Positions 1-9,501 of a stretch of 64,000 nt of DNA are shown here, piece after piece. The stretch's first letter is position 1; each line of letters opens with the position of its first letter. The notes beneath the pieces were generated by a model, which saw nothing but the letters and a program-made list of their open reading frames with translations, was not told where the DNA came from and ran no database searches. The position numbers and the translations under genes were made by a program. The stretch comes from Pedococcus_A sp963730585 (GTDB lineage: Bacteria > Actinomycetota > Actinomycetes > Actinomycetales > Dermatophilaceae), in assembly GCA_963730585.1 (NCBI GenBank), contig CAVSSL010000010.1, positions 372,001 through 436,000 of the forward strand, given 5' to 3'.

Positions 1-2553
1 TCCGCCATCGCCAGCGCCGTCGAGATGAGGGTGACGACGAGCACCAGGAAGGCGCCGGCACGCCATCATGATCCGCATGACCGTCTCGTCGTAGCGCTGG
101 AAGCCGCGCTCGACGTAGAGACCGGCCTCCGTCACCGACCCGCTCGTCGAGCTGCCGCTCGGTCTCGCGGCTGATGGAGCCGCTCGGGTCGCGGAGCAGC
201 ACGGACTCCTGCTGCAGCGGCCAGCCGAGTCGCTGCGCGGTCTCCGGCGTCACGAGGGCACCGGTCTGGCCGCGGCATCGCACCGGGCGCAATCCTCTTC
301 CGGTCGACGCCGACGACCCGAGCTCGTCCGTGCGTGACACGGCCACGCTCCGTTGGCGCGTGTAGGTGGTCTGGTCCATGACGAACGTCCCGCTCGCGAT
401 GGACAGCCGGTCCCGGTCCGCGAGGCCGTTGACCGCGACCGCGATGCCACCGGCCTCGATGACCGCCCGCTGGGCCTCGGTGAGCCCGAGCCGGCGGGCG
501 ATCTCGGCGCCGGCAGCACCCCGATCTGGCCGCCGGTGTCGTCGTAGACCTGCGAGCCGAGCCGGACGCATCCCTGGTTCTGGGGACCGCTGACCAGAAT
601 CGACTGCGCAGGGGCGCAGCCCGGGGGCACGGCGGTGACGTAGCGGACCGGCGCCGGGGCGCTGCCGGGCTGCGCCATCATCGGGTCCTCCGCCGTGGCG
701 GACGACCTTGAACGGTGTCTGCACGAGGCCCGTGCGCGGTGTCGCGCAGGGCGGCCTCCACGGCCAGCCGGGCCTCGGCGTCACCGGTGTAGACGACGCC
801 CTCGCCCGTGAGGGTCTGGGGCCGGTAGGTCTGCATCCGCTGCTCGGTGTCGCTGGCCAGGCCGATGCTGAACGTCGTCAGGGCCGTGACGCCGGCGAGG
901 ATGGCCGCCACGGTCGGGGTCGAGCGACTCCGGTGCCGGGCGGCGTCGCGCGTGGCCATGCGGGGGGCCACCGGAAGCACGGAGGCCAGCCGCCCGGCCA
1001 GCACCAGCAGGGCCGGGATGACGCAGCAGGGTGCCCAGCACCAGGGCGATCGCGCCGAGCGCGATCCTGCACCTCCCCGCCGACCGATGCGCACGTGCCG
1101 ACGAGACCACGACGAGCGCCACCCACGACCGCGACGCCGAGTCCGACGACCGGGACGAGCTTGTTGAGCCGCGGCGAGACGCTCTGGCCGCGCATGACGC
1201 CGATGATGTCGAGGCGGCCGAGCCGCAGCGCCGGCAGCAGGGCCGCGACGACCGCGCTCAGCACGGCGCAGGGCAGCAGGATCGCCAGGGCCAGCCACGG
1301 GATGTCGAGCGGCACGGAGGCGAAGCTCGTCGAGGGGTGGCTGCGCACCCACCACCACAGCCCCACCCGCACACCGCGCGAGGCCCAGCAGCACGCCGCC
1401 GACGGCGGAGAGGACGCCGAGCACCAGGGCCTGGGCCAGCACGGTGCGACGCAGCTGGCGGGTCTCGGCACCGTTGGTGGCGGCGAGGGCCAGCGTGCGC
1501 CGCTGGCGTGACGCGCTCACCGCGAAGGCGGGCCCGACCAGCAGCGTGGTGATGATGAACAGCATGACGCCGCCGATCACGGCGATCATCCGGCCGGTGT
1601 CCTCGACGAACGACTGCTGCCGTCGAAGCTCCACGGGCAGCGCGCTGTCCGGCGGCGGGTCCGCGAGCACGGCGCGGCTGAAGACGGTCAGGCCATAGGT
1701 GTTGAGGCGCTGCACGTCCGGCCAGGTCACCGGCTCGTCGTCGACGATGATCCACGAGCCGCCGCCGCCGATGCCGCTGGAGCTGGTCCCGGCCCCCTCG
1801 GGCAGGGCCGCGACGACGAAGTCGGGCTGGCCGCCCCACTCGCTGGAATGCCGTCGCGGCGCCGACCACCTGGCACGGAGCGTTCGGAGCCAGAGGCCGA
1901 GAGGGTCACGCGGCCCGACCGCGGGAGGCCCTTGCGCTCGCCGGCCGGCGTGACGACGATCTCGTCGGGGCCGCTGCCCCAGCGACCCGCTCGTCAGCCG
2001 CGCCTTCGCGCCGACGTCGGCGATCCTCGGGTCGATGACCAGGGCGGAGACGCGGATCCGTCGATCGCCTTTCAGCCAGCGCATCTCCGCCTCCTGCACG
2101 GGGACGGCCTTGCCACCCACGAGGGCGGCCACGGCGTCGGCGTTGTCTGCAGGATCGGCGCCGTCGGCATAGCCGGGCACCGCTACGGCCTTGTCGTCCT
2201 CGCTCCAGCCCATGCCGCCCCTGGTCGGGGTCCGGGCCCTGGAGGACCTTCCCGACCGGCGGCCCCTGCACGAGGGCCTGCCCCGACCCCATCCGGGCCG
2301 TCGCGAGGTCGGAGGCGTCGGTCTGCTCGGTGGCCCCGAGCGTCGCGGCACCGGCGAGCAGCCCCACCGGGATGGCGACCATGAGGAACACCAGGACGGC
2401 GCGCCCCTTGTGCCGGCGCAGGTCGCGGCGGGCCATCCGCAGCGCGACCCGCCACGAGGCGTGCCAGCGCGAGAGCCGCGAGCCGGTGCCGGCCGGCGGG
2501 ACCGGGCCGTCCGGCACCGCTGCGTCTGCCGTGGGCTCCAGGAGCGTGGTCAT
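1..2553 (-). pseudogene. ABC transporter permease, FtsX/MacB-like, copy A (several frameshifts, C-terminus off the window)
   Basis: This is the membrane subunit of an ABC exporter of the large FtsX-like type, acting in the cytoplasmic membrane with the ATPase just upstream. It opens at ATG 2553 with a basic stretch (MARRDLRRHKGR) and a first membrane helix (VLVFLMVAIPVGLLAGAA). Later pieces in other frames show the duplicated core: IAVIGGVMLFIITTLLVGPAFAVSA, the cytoplasmic QRRTLALAATNGAETRQLRR segment, and RMATRDAARHRSRSTPTVAAILAG. The reading frame changes at least five times between 2350 and 250, yet each piece is conserved with copy B, so the breaks are recent or are sequence errors. The distal membrane part near 1-120 runs out of the window. 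The gene starts 9 bp after the ATPase stop, so the two were one transcript. Confidence 0.8.
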
Positions 2554-2562
2554 GGCCGGGCC

Positions 2563-3288
2563 TCAGGCGGTGGGCTCGAGCAGCGAGTCGGCCGTCGCCG
2601 GCTGACCGGTGCTGTCGACGACGACGCCGTCGCGCAGGAACACGACACGGTCGGCCCAGGCGGCGTGCCGGGCCTCGTGGGTGACCAGCAGCCCCGCGGC
2701 GCCGTGGTCGCAGCGCTCGCGCAGCACGCGGAGCACGTCCTCACCGGTGTGCGAGTCCAGGGCCCCTGTCGGCTCGTCGGCGAGCACCAGCTTGCGGTCG
2801 CCGACGAGGGCGCGGGCGATGGCCACCCGCTGCTGCTGGCCGCCGGACATCTTGTCGGGGTAGCGGTCGGCGAGGTCGCGCACGCCGACCAGGTCGAGGG
2901 CGGCCAGGGCGTGGCGGCGGGCCCGGCGCACCCGCTGGCCGTCGAGCTCGAGCGGCAGCGCGACGTTCTCGGCGGCGGTCAGCGACGGGATGAGGTTGAA
3001 GTCCTGGAAGACGAACCCCACCCTGCGCCGGCGCAGGCGGGCGAGCCCGTCGCCCTTGAGGCTGCCGATGGCCTCGCCCTCGATGAAGACCTGGCCGCCG
3101 GTCGGCGCGTCCAGGCCCCCGGCGAGGTTGAGCAGCGTGGACTTGCCGGACCCGCTGGGTCCCATGACGGCCACCAGCTCGCCGGCGTGGACCTCCATGC
3201 TCACCCCGGCCAGTGCCCGCACCGCGGTGGTGTCGCTGCCGTGCACGCGGCTGACCTCGGCCAGTCGCAGGATCGGTGTGGTGCCCAT
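2563..3288 (-). CDS. ABC transporter ATP-binding protein, LolD/MacB type, copy A (intact)
   Basis: A 241-residue nucleotide-binding subunit that powers the FtsX-like permease next to it. Visible motifs in order: Walker A GPSGSGKST (about residue 43), Q-loop FVFQDFNLIPSLTAAENVAL, signature MSGGQQQR, Walker B LVLADEPTGALDS, and the H-loop LLVTHEARHA. Length and motifs are typical for LolD/YtrE/MacB-type ATPases that serve exporters or envelope-stress systems; the substrate cannot be read from sequence. ATG 3288 is chosen because MGTTPILRLAEVSR is where this family normally begins. The open frame upstream of it only reads through the duplication junction. It differs from copy B at only three residues that I could see (S/T in EAIGSLKG, D/E in GVRDLAD, H/D in RCDHGAAG). 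Confidence 0.92.
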   Translation of the reverse strand: MGTTPILRLAEVSRVHGSDTTAVRALAGVSMEVHAGELVAVMGPSGSGKSTLLNLAGGLDAPTGGQVFIEGEAIGSLKGDGLARLRRRRVGFVFQDFNLIPSLTAAENVALPLELDGQRVRRARRHALAALDLVGVRDLADRYPDKMSGGQQQRVAIARALVGDRKLVLADEPTGALDSHTGEDVLRVLRERCDHGAAGLLVTHEARHAAWADRVVFLRDGVVVDSTGQPATADSLLEPTA

Positions 3289-3298
3289 CTGTGCCCCC

Positions 3299-3331
3299 TC
3301 AGGCTGACGTGTTGGTGTGGCTCTTCTTCTG
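3299..3331 (-). repeat. 33-bp remnant of the padR 3' end (duplication scar)
   Basis: Read on the minus strand these bases encode QKKSHTNTSA-stop. The intact padR gene ends QKKDHTNTSA-stop at 6500-6468. The remnant lies directly next to the stop codon of permease B (3335-3333) and upstream of ATPase A. It is what a head-to-tail duplication leaves when the unit begins inside the end of padR. The two copies differ at two bases in these 33. Confidence 0.85.
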
Positions 3332-3332
3332 G

Positions 3333-5721
3333 CTACTCGGCCCGGCGCGCCACTGCCGGCGCGCGGCGGATCGCTGCTGCGGACAGCAGCCCGGCCAGCA
3401 ACGGCACCCCGAGGACGACCACGACGAGCGGCAGCCACGGGATGACCAGAATCGGGTCGGTCCGCACCTCCCTGCCGGTGGGCGACTCCAGGCCGGAGAG
3501 GTCGGTCAGGCCGCCGGTGCCCTGGTCGATGCCGGCCAGCCCAGAGACCACCTCGGCTGTCCCGTTCGTGGCCAGGCCTGGGCGGACGGTGGCCACTCCC
3601 CCCTCAGCCATGACCCGCTGCTGGTCCGGGGTCAGGCCGAGGCGCACGCCCAGCTCCGCGGCCGGGAGGACGAGGACCTGGCCCTGGTTGTACGCCAGGG
3701 ACCCCACCCTCATACAGCGCTCGACGACCGTGGAGCCGGCGTCGTCCTGGACGCCCACACCCAAGGCCTGCTTCGGGGTGCACCCGGGTGGGACCACAGC
3801 CACCACGGAGAGGTGGGTCGAATCAGCGGTGCTCTCAGCGGGGGACACAAGGGCGTAGGGAGTGGCCACCAGTCCCGGGGCGTCGGCCCGCAGCGCCTGC
3901 TTGACCGCGATGCGGGCGTCGGGCTCGCCGACCTGGATGAACCCCTGGCCCATCGCGGCCTGCGGCGTGTACTCGAGCCGGCGCTGCTCGGTGTCGCTCG
4001 CCAGGGCGATGCTGAACGATGGTCAGGGCGGCCACGCCCGGCGAGGATGGCGGCGACGGTCGGGGTCGAGCGGGAGCGGTGACGGGCGGCGTCACGCGTG
4101 GCCATGCGCGGGGCCACCGGCAGCAGGCGAGGCCACGGCCGGCCGGCGAACGCGAGCAGGGCCGGCACGGTGAGCAGGGCGCCGAGCACCAGCACGACGG
4201 CGCCTCCCGCGACCGCGTAGTCGCGGCCGGCGTTCTGTGCACGGTCCAGACGAGGAAGAGCCCGCCGCCACGGCGACCATCACCGCCCGCCAGCGAGGGG
4301 CAGACGCGGTTCAGCCGGTGGCGAGACGCTCTGGCCGCGCATGACTCCGACGATGTCGAGCCTGCCCGAGGCGCAGCGACGGGATGCAGGGCGGCGGTCG
4401 ACGGCACTGACCACGGCGCACGGCATGATGATCGCCATCGCCGACCCACGGGATGTCTGAAGCTGCCGATCAGGGTTCCCGGGTGGGTCGGCACGCCAGA
4501 TGGCAACGGCCGCGCAGGTGCCGCGGACTCCGAGCGCGGCGCCGGCGAGGCGGCGGCAGCGCCCGAGCACCAGCGCCTGGGCGAGCACCGACCGCCGCAG
4601 CTGTCGGGTCTCGGCGCCGTTGCTGGCGGCCAGCGCGAGGGTGCGGCGCTGGCGGGCCGCGCTGACCGCGAACGCCGGCCCGACCAGCAGGGTCGTGACG
4701 ATGAACAGCATGACGCCGCCGATGACGGCGAGTCTGCGCGGGCCGTGTCGCTCGTAGAACGCGGACTGGACCCGGACCTCGGGGGCGAGCTCGCTGTCTC
4801 GGCGGCGGGTCGCGCAGCACGGCGGCGCACTGAGCACCGGAGAGCCCGTAGCCGTTGAGCGAGCGCACCTCGGCCCAGGCGACCGGCTTGTCGCGCAGGA
4901 CGATCCAGCCGGCGAGTCCGTAGCGCTGAACCCTTCCCGCTGACGCGACGGGCCACTGCGGGGTGACGAAGTCGGCAGTCCTCCCCGGCCGCTGAGGGCG
5001 GTGGCGGTGCCGACGACGGCGATGTCGCGCTCCTCGCCGTCCGCGGAGATCCGAGCCGCTTCCACGTGGTGGGCAGGCCCTTGGCCACGCCGGCTGTGGT
5101 CACCAGCACCTCGTCGGGTCGTCGGCGGCCAGCGGCCGGACGACGAGCGCGAGCCTTGGGGCGCGAGGTCACCGACCCTCCCGTCGACGACCAGACCGTG
5201 CACCGCGACCCGACGCTCGCCCAGCACCAGCCGCGCGTCGACGTCTCGGCTCACGCGAATCAGCTCGCCCCCGACGAGGCGCTCGAGGGCTGCGGTGTTG
5301 GCGGCGACGTCGCCGGCGGGGTCGAGACCCGGGGATGGGCGCGGCGGCGTCCGGCCCGCTGCTCGAAGACGTTGCGGCTCCTCGGGGGACTGGGCGATCC
5401 GCTCCTGCTGCGGCGAGCCCTCGAGCAGGGCCTGACCGGGGCCCATCCGGGCCGGGATCCGGTCCGCCTCGCTCTGCTGCTCGGTGGCGCCAAGCGTGGC
5501 GGCGCCGACGAGGAGCGCGACCGGCAGGCATCACCATGACGAGCACGAGGACGCTGCGGCCGCGGTGCCGCCGGACGTCCCGGCGGGCCATCCGCAGCGC
5601 GACCCGCCAGCTGGCCCGCCACCGCTGGAGCCGGGTGGCCCGGTGCGGGAGCTCGGGCTGCGGAGAGGATCTCGGGCAGGTCTCGGGGGCCGACGGCTGT
5701 CCCGGGCGCGAGGGTGGTCAT
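3333..5721 (-). pseudogene. ABC transporter permease, FtsX/MacB-like, copy B (multiple frameshifts)
   Basis: Second copy of the FtsX-like exporter permease, starting at ATG 5721, 9 bp after the stop of ATPase B, the same spacing as in copy A. Recognisable pieces in different frames are MARRDVRRHRGRSVLV near 5590, the extracytoplasmic segment around 5430-4950, RLAVIGGVMLFIVTTLLVGP near 4720, RLDIVGVMRGQSVSP near 4340, RMATRDAARHRSRSTP near 4110, and an unbroken last 206 codons (3953-3333). These last codons end in a membrane helix (LPLVVVVLGVPLLAGLL) and RRAPAVARRAE. At least five frame changes separate them. Divergence from copy A is much larger than between the two ATPases. It may be a pseudogene or a badly resolved duplicated region. 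Confidence 0.78.
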
Positions 5722-5730
5722 GCCGCGGCC

Positions 5731-6457
5731 TCAGGCGGTGGGCTCGAGCAGCGAGTCGGCCGTCGCCGGCTGACCCGTGCTGTCGACGACGACGCCGTCG
5801 CGCAGGAACACGACGCGGTCGGCCCAGGCGGCGTGCCGGGCCTCGTGCGTGACGAGCAGCCCCGCGGCTCCGTCGTCGCAGCGCTCGCGCAGCACGCGCA
5901 GCACGTCCTCGCCGGTGTGCGAGTCCAGGGCCCCGGTCGGCTCGTCGGCGAGCACCAGCTTGCGGTCGCCGACGAGGGCGCGGGCGATGGCCACCCGCTG
6001 CTGCTGGCCGCCGGACATCTGCGTCGGGGTAGCGGTCGGCGAGCTCGCGCACCCCGACCAGGTCGAGGGCCGCCAGGGCGTGCCGGCGGGCCCGGCGCAC
6101 CCGCTGGCCGTCGAGCTCGAGCGGCAGGGCGACGTTCTCGGCGGCGGTCAGCGACGGGATGAGGTTGAAGTCCTGGAAGACGAACCCCACCCTCCGCCGG
6201 CGCAGCCGGGCGAGCCCGTCGCCCTTCAGGGTGCCGATGGCCTCGCCCTCGATGAAGACCTGGCCGCCGGTGGGCGCGTCCAGGCCCCCGGCCAGGTTGA
6301 GCAGCGTGGACTTGCCGGAACCGCTGGGTCCCATGACGGCCACCAGCTCGCCGGCGTGGACCTCCATGCTCACCCCCGCCAGTGCCCGCACCGCGGTGGT
6401 GTCGCTGCCGTGGACGCGGCTGACCTCGGCCAGTCGCAGGATCGGTGTCGTGCCCAT
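5731..6457 (-). CDS. ABC transporter ATP-binding protein, copy B (one-base frameshift)
   Basis: Near-identical second copy of the exporter ATPase, starting at ATG 6457, 10 bp after the padR stop. Walker A, Q-loop and the region up to DLVGVRELADRYPD are in one frame. An extra base near 6020 (CATCTGCG where copy A reads CATCTTG) moves the signature, Walker B and H-loop (MSGGQQQR, LADEPTGALDS, LVTHEARHA) into the next frame. The break falls just before the signature motif, so the product as written would be inactive. Since everything else is conserved, a sequencing error is the simplest reading; a true recent pseudogene is the alternative. Confidence 0.85.
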
Positions 6458-6467
6458 CTGTGCCCCC

Positions 6468-7064
6468 TCAGGCTGACGTGTTGGTGTGGTCCTTCTTCTG
6501 CTGCTGCGCGGGTATGCCGTGTGCCCGCCTCCGCGGCCGGCCCGCCTCCCGGGCCAGCCGGGCCTCGACGTGGTCGAGCCAGCGGACCTCCGCCTCCGCC
6601 GCGAAGACGAGGTTCTCGAGGACCAGCAGCCAGGCGAGGTCGGTGTCGGTGTCACCCGCGGTGGCCCGGTGCTTGAGGCGGGTGAGGTCCTGCAGGTGCT
6701 TCAGGGTCGCCGTGCGCTGGGTCTGCACGACCCGGTGCACGTCGACGCCCTCCACCGTCACGGCGAGGGCGAGCTTGATGACCAGCTCGTCCCGGGGCGT
6801 GGAGTCCCGGTCCACCGGTGCGAGCCACCACTGGGTCACCTCGGCCCGGCCGGCGCTGGTGAGGCGGTAGGAGATGCGCCCCTCGGCGTCCTCGCCCACC
6901 GCCTCGACCAGGCCGTCGCGCTCCAGCCGGGCCAGGGTCGTGTAGACCTGCCCGACGTTGAGCGGCCAGGTCCCCCCGGTCCTGGCCTCGAACTCCGCCC
7001 GCAACCGGGCGCCATACGTCGGCTCCTCGGCGAGCAGCGCCAACAGACCCAGCCGCACCGACAT
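6468..7064 (-). CDS. PadR-family transcriptional regulator
   Basis: A 198-residue PadR regulator. The N-terminal winged helix (MSVRLGLLALLAEEPTYGARLRAEF, then VGQVYTTLARLERDGLVEA and the wing GRISYRLTSAGRAEVTQWW) is followed by a long helical C-terminal half of the PadR/Vir_act_alpha_C kind. The last ten codons (QKKDHTNTSA) recur at 3299-3331 as a duplication scar. It sits directly upstream of, and on the same strand as, the ABC exporter. Such regulators normally repress a neighbouring exporter until a drug binds. Two near-palindromic ATACC-GGTAT elements just upstream (7109-7151) are likely its own operators. Confidence 0.88.
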   Translation of the reverse strand: MSVRLGLLALLAEEPTYGARLRAEFEARTGGTWPLNVGQVYTTLARLERDGLVEAVGEDAEGRISYRLTSAGRAEVTQWWLAPVDRDSTPRDELVIKLALAVTVEGVDVHRVVQTQRTATLKHLQDLTRLKHRATAGDTDTDLAWLLVLENLVFAAEAEVRWLDHVEARLAREAGRPRRRAHGIPAQQQKKDHTNTSA

Positions 7065-7107
7065 GCCGTCCCCTCTCGTCGTCCCCTTCGCCAGCGGGTC
7101 CGGGGTC

Positions 7108-7152
7108 TATACCCGGTATTCCCGCTGGTAGAGCGGATGTATACCGAGTATC
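7108..7152. promoter_or_regulatory. Paired near-palindromes, candidate PadR operators
   Basis: Two elements lie in the 86-bp gap between the MFS gene and padR: ATACCCGGTAT at 7109-7119 and ATACCGAGTAT at 7141-7151. Each is an inverted repeat of ATAC around a 3-bp centre. Their centres are 32 bp apart, about three helical turns, so two dimers could bind the same DNA face. PadR proteins are known to bind such ATAC/GTAT-type palindromes upstream of their own operon. The second element overlaps the MFS stop codon. Confidence 0.6.
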
Positions 7153-8416
7153 AGGGAGCGGCGTCAAGCACCTCCGCGCCGACACGTGGCGCGGCGTTCT
7201 CGCCGGCGGGCCGACGCGCGACGCCGCGCAGGAGCGGCTGCGCGACCGCCGCCAGCAGCAGGGCCGCCCCGCCCGCGGCCACGGTGACCCCGAAGGCCGC
7301 GGTGTGGCCCGAGGCGTCGGCGAGCCGGCCTGCGGTGGCCGAGCCCAGGGCGTAGCCGAGTCCGGTGGCGGCCGCGAGGAGGGTCATCGCGGCGCCGACC
7401 CGCGCCACGGGGGCCGCCCGCTCGCCGAGGGTGAAGTTGCTGATCATGTAGGGCGCGACGGCGAAGCCGAGCACCAGGACGACGAGCACGAGGGAGCGCA
7501 GCGAGTCGGTCCACAGCAGGGGCAGGCCGAGCACGAACAGCGCACCGGCGGTCACCAGCACCCGGGTGGCGTAGCCGACCCGCTCGGGCAGGGCCGCGAT
7601 CGCCAGACCCGCGGCGACGCTGCCGACACCGAGCACCGCGTGCACCAGGCCGGCCCTGCCCGCCTCACCGGCGGCGGTGGCGAGCACCGTCGTGCCGGTC
7701 TGCACCGAGCCGAAGATGACGCCGATGAGCAGCTGGGCCAGCAGCAGCACCACGAAGACCGGGGTCAGGAGCCTGCCCTCGGCGGGCCCGTCGTGGCGGG
7801 CGGCGTGGGTCAGGCGCGCGGTCGGGTGCAGGGCAAACCAGACGCCGAAGACGAGCAGGAGCACGGCGGCGGTCAGCAGCCCCGCGCCGGGGGCGGCCAC
7901 CGCGACGAGGGTACCGAGCAGGGCCGGCCCGAGCACGAAGGAGGCCTCGTCGGCAGCGCCCTCGTAGGAGAAGGCCGCCTCGACCAGGCGGGGCTGGTGG
8001 GCGCCGCTGCCGTGGGTGATGGGCCGCCACCGGGCACGCGCGAGCGGGCCGATCTGCGGTGCGAAGGCACCGGCGAGGCCGGCCGCAACCACCAGGAGCG
8101 TGGTCTCGGACCCGGTTGCGGCGAGGCCGACCAGGGCGGCGAGCGCGACCCCGCCGACCACGGACTGCACGAGCACGACCGGACGCTGGCCCACGCGGTC
8201 GGCCAGCGCTCCGGCGACGGGGGAGCAGACGGCGTTGGCGACGGCGAGCGTTCCCGCGGCCAGGCCGCCCGCGGCATACGAGCCGGTCGCCGAGGACACG
8301 AGGAGCAGGGCGCCCATCTGGCTCATGGCCAGGGGCAGTCGGCCGAGGAAGGCGGTGACGACGTAGAGGGGACCGGCCAGGGCGAAGAGCCGCCGGTAGG
8401 AGGCGATCGGTGACAC
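7151..8416 (-). CDS. MFS transporter
   Basis: A 421-residue major facilitator with GTG start 8416 (MSPIASYRRLFALAGPLYVV). About twelve hydrophobic helices are visible. The loop after helix 2 reads AGALADRVGQRPVV, the MFS motif A (GxLaDRxGrkxxl). A central hydrophilic loop around residues 200-215 (LHPTARLTHAARHDGPAEG) separates the two six-helix halves. The overall look is of the drug-exporter type with no specific substrate evident. It lies 86 bp upstream of padR on the same strand and could be cotranscribed with the ABC exporter, although padR has its own likely promoter in that gap. Confidence 0.85.
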   Translation of the reverse strand: MSPIASYRRLFALAGPLYVVTAFLGRLPLAMSQMGALLLVSSATGSYAAGGLAAGTLAVANAVCSPVAGALADRVGQRPVVLVQSVVGGVALAALVGLAATGSETTLLVVAAGLAGAFAPQIGPLARARWRPITHGSGAHQPRLVEAAFSYEGAADEASFVLGPALLGTLVAVAAPGAGLLTAAVLLLVFGVWFALHPTARLTHAARHDGPAEGRLLTPVFVVLLLAQLLIGVIFGSVQTGTTVLATAAGEAGRAGLVHAVLGVGSVAAGLAIAALPERVGYATRVLVTAGALFVLGLPLLWTDSLRSLVLVVLVLGFAVAPYMISNFTLGERAAPVARVGAAMTLLAAATGLGYALGSATAGRLADASGHTAAFGVTVAAGGAALLLAAVAQPLLRGVARRPAGENAAPRVGAEVLDAAP

Positions 8417-8522
8417 GCGGGTTCGATTCTGTGCAGGTGCCGGGGTACGGCACAGCGGGCGTGCGCCGAACCCGCCTCCAAGGACGCACAGGAACCCTTA
8501 GCGCGTCCAAGGATACCCGGCG

Positions 8523-9501
8523 TCAGGGCAGCAGCAGGATCTTGCCGATGTGGCCGCTCTCCTCCATCTCGCGGTGCGCGGCGGGCGCGTCGGCGAGGGG
8601 GTGGCGCGAGTGCACGACCGGCCGCACCCGGCCGGACTCCACGAGCGGCCAGACGTGCTCGCGCACGGCGGCGACGATGGTGGCCTTCTCCTCGACGGGC
8701 CGGGCCCGCAGCGACGTCGCGATGACGGCAGCGCGCTTGCGCAGCAACGCGTTCAGGTCGATCTCGGTCTTGGTGCCGCCCTGCAGGCCGATGACGACGA
8801 GCCGGCCGTTCACGGCGAGCGCGTCGACGTTGCGGGCGAGGTACTTCGCCCCCATGTTGTCGAGGATGACGTCCGCGCCGGCACCACCGGTCGCCTGGCG
8901 CACCTCCTCGACGAAGTCCTGCTCCCGGTAGTTCACGAGCACCTCGGCGCCGAGGTTGCGGCACGCCTCGAGCTTCTCGGCCGACCCCGCCGTCACGGCG
9001 ACGTGGGCGCCGACCTCACGCGCCAGCTGGATGGCCATCGTGCCGATGCCGGAGGAGCCGCCGTGCACCAGCAGGGTCTGTCCCGGCAGCAGGTTCGCGG
9101 TCATGAAGACGTTGGACCACACGGTGCACACGACCTCGGGCAGCGCGGCGGCGTCCTCGAGGGCGACACCCGCCGGCACCGGCAGCACCTGGCCCTCCGG
9201 CACGCACACCTGCTCGGCGTAGCCGCCGCCCACGAGCAGCGCGCAGACCTCGTCGCCCACCGACCACTGCGTCACGCCGTCGCCCACCGCGTCGACCGTG
9301 CCGCTGACCTCGAGGCCCGGGTAGGGCGAGGAGCCGGGTGGCGGGTCGTAGAACCCGCGCCGCTGCATGATGTCGGCCCGGTTCACCCCGGCGGCCGCGA
9401 CGCGGATGCGCACCTCGCCGGCACCGGGCGTCGGGGTCCGGCACCTCGGCGAGCACGAGGGCGTCGGCGTCTCCGGGCTGGGGGATCGTGATGGCCTTCA
9501 T
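8523..9501 (-). CDS. NAD(P)H:quinone oxidoreductase, zinc-free MDR family (frameshift near the N-terminus)
   Basis: A medium-chain dehydrogenase/reductase of the quinone oxidoreductase (zeta-crystallin-like) group, reducing quinones or activated alkenes with NAD(P)H. The start MKAITIPQPGDADALVLAEVPDP is at ATG 9501. One extra base around 9431-9437 then shifts the frame, which continues as VRIRVAAAGVNRADIMQRRGFYDPPPG to the stop at 8523. The NVGADI-type quinone signature appears as AAGVNRADIMQRRG. The Rossmann motif is HGGSSGIGTMAIQLA, and no structural-zinc cysteines are present. The ATG overlaps the mobA stop (ATGA), so it is translationally coupled to mobA. The predicted full length of about 326 residues is normal for the family. 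Confidence 0.85.

Larger units (their letters stand above)
1..6500. repeat. Tandem duplication of a permease-ATPase unit, period about 3,168 bp
   Basis: ATPase stops lie at 2563 and 5731 and starts at 3288 and 6457, giving offsets of 3,168 and 3,169 bp; the extra base is the frameshift in copy B. Permease starts lie at 2553 and 5721 (3,168 bp). The unit is permease + ATPase + the last 33 bp of padR. The two copies are head to tail on the minus strand. Copy A's permease runs off the left end, so the outer border of the duplication is not visible. Confidence 0.88.

Noticed and set aside
8405..8430. T-loop-like sequence GGTTCGATTC suggesting a tRNA
   Set aside because: The flanking bases do not pair into a T-stem and no acceptor stem, anticodon arm or D-arm can be drawn. 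It overlaps the start region of the MFS gene.
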